This document shows, in pieces, positions 16,015 to 16,157 of a DNA stretch of 16,157 nucleotides. A model generated the notes under the pieces. That model ran no database searches, had not been told where the DNA came from, and saw only the letters and a list, made by a program, of their open reading frames with translations. This DNA is from Bacteroidales bacterium (GTDB taxonomy: Bacteria > Bacteroidota > Bacteroidia > Bacteroidales > UBA7960), in the NCBI GenBank assembly GCA_003451785.1, contig DMJL01000005.1, positions 1,151 through 17,307 on the forward strand. The letters are read 5' to 3'. The position numbers and the translations under genes were made by a program. The first letter of the stretch is position 1. Each line of letters begins with the position of its first letter.

Positions 16015-16157
16015 ATGCAACTGTCAGCCCGATTTTTATTTGACTGGTTTTTTCGGAATTTTGGAAAAATAGCTGCAATCGTTTCAATAATCTTTATCTA
16101 TTCTTGTGCCAATGTTGTAGCTCCAACAGGCGGACCAAAAGATGAAGAGCCTCCTGT
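16015..16157 (+). CDS. Lipoprotein, probably Ig-like (Big_5/SbsA) domain type, 5' end only
   Basis: Only the first 47 codons are inside the window. They give a hydrophobic lipoprotein signal (IAAIVSIIFIYSC, lipid-carrying C31) followed by ANVVAPTGGPKDEEPP. The pattern of a lipid cysteine followed shortly by PTGGPKD and PP is, from what I know of the group, typical of Bacteroidota envelope lipoproteins with an N-terminal bacterial Ig-like domain. The domain itself lies beyond the edge, so this is an inference. The ATG at 16015 is 18 bases after the deacetylase stop, and the two genes are likely in one transcript. Confidence 0.75.
   Translation, partial: MQLSARFLFDWFFRNFGKIAAIVSIIFIYSCANVVAPTGGPKDEEPP

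Noticed and set aside
1..16157. CRISPR array, insertion sequence, prophage, integrase or defence cassette
   Set aside because: No regularly spaced direct repeats, transposase or integrase motifs, or known defence domains were seen on either strand.

Overview
The window (about 42-45% GC by eye) looks like chromosomal DNA from a member of the Bacteroidota. Supporting this are near-consensus TTTG / TAnnTTTG-type promoters (best upstream of uvrA and the tRNA gene), starts without Shine-Dalgarno sequences, a UvrA with a Bacteroidota-like first zinc module, a CBS protein beginning MLAKGLL, an M3 peptidase of the Dcp type, and a lipoprotein carrying a C-x11-PTGGPKD motif. The species cannot be named from the sequence. 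I see no insertion sequence, prophage, CRISPR array, toxin-antitoxin pair or obvious defence system. Most genes are core-metabolism or envelope genes.

Layout. Bases 1-2738 carry, on the minus strand, an M3 (Dcp-like) metallopeptidase followed by purD, which runs off the left edge. A divergent spacer (2739-3023) leads to a plus-strand lipoprotein gene made of five regular tryptophan-centred repeats (3024-3830), then to uvrA (3987-6854) behind the best promoter in the window. A lone tRNA-Val(UAC) gene (7142-7219) has its own promoter and terminator. It is followed by about 450 bases without a gene that contain a nested palindromic, repeat-like element. On the minus strand, pdxJ (8575-9291) precedes an alpha/beta hydrolase (7712-8491). 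A 606-base divergent spacer with several hairpins separates pdxJ from a plus-strand pair, a CBS/ACT-like protein (9898-10560) and a single-POTRA Omp85-family outer-membrane protein (10572-12053). Then come an SLC45/GPH-type sugar transporter (12250-13593) and 4-alpha-glucanotransferase malQ (13694-15184), closed by a strong terminator. Last are a NodB-type polysaccharide deacetylase (15319-15996) and the first 47 codons of a probable Ig-like-domain lipoprotein that runs off the right edge.

How the genes fit together. The transporter and MalQ form a plausible maltose/maltodextrin uptake-and-processing pair. PurD (purines), PdxJ (vitamin B6) and UvrA (nucleotide excision repair) are housekeeping functions. 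The lipoprotein, Omp85 protein, deacetylase and Ig-like lipoprotein belong to the cell envelope. The least explained items are the five-repeat lipoprotein (probable small beta-propeller), the hairpin-rich pdxJ/CBS spacer, the nested palindrome after the tRNA, and a possible gene remnant between uvrA and the tRNA.
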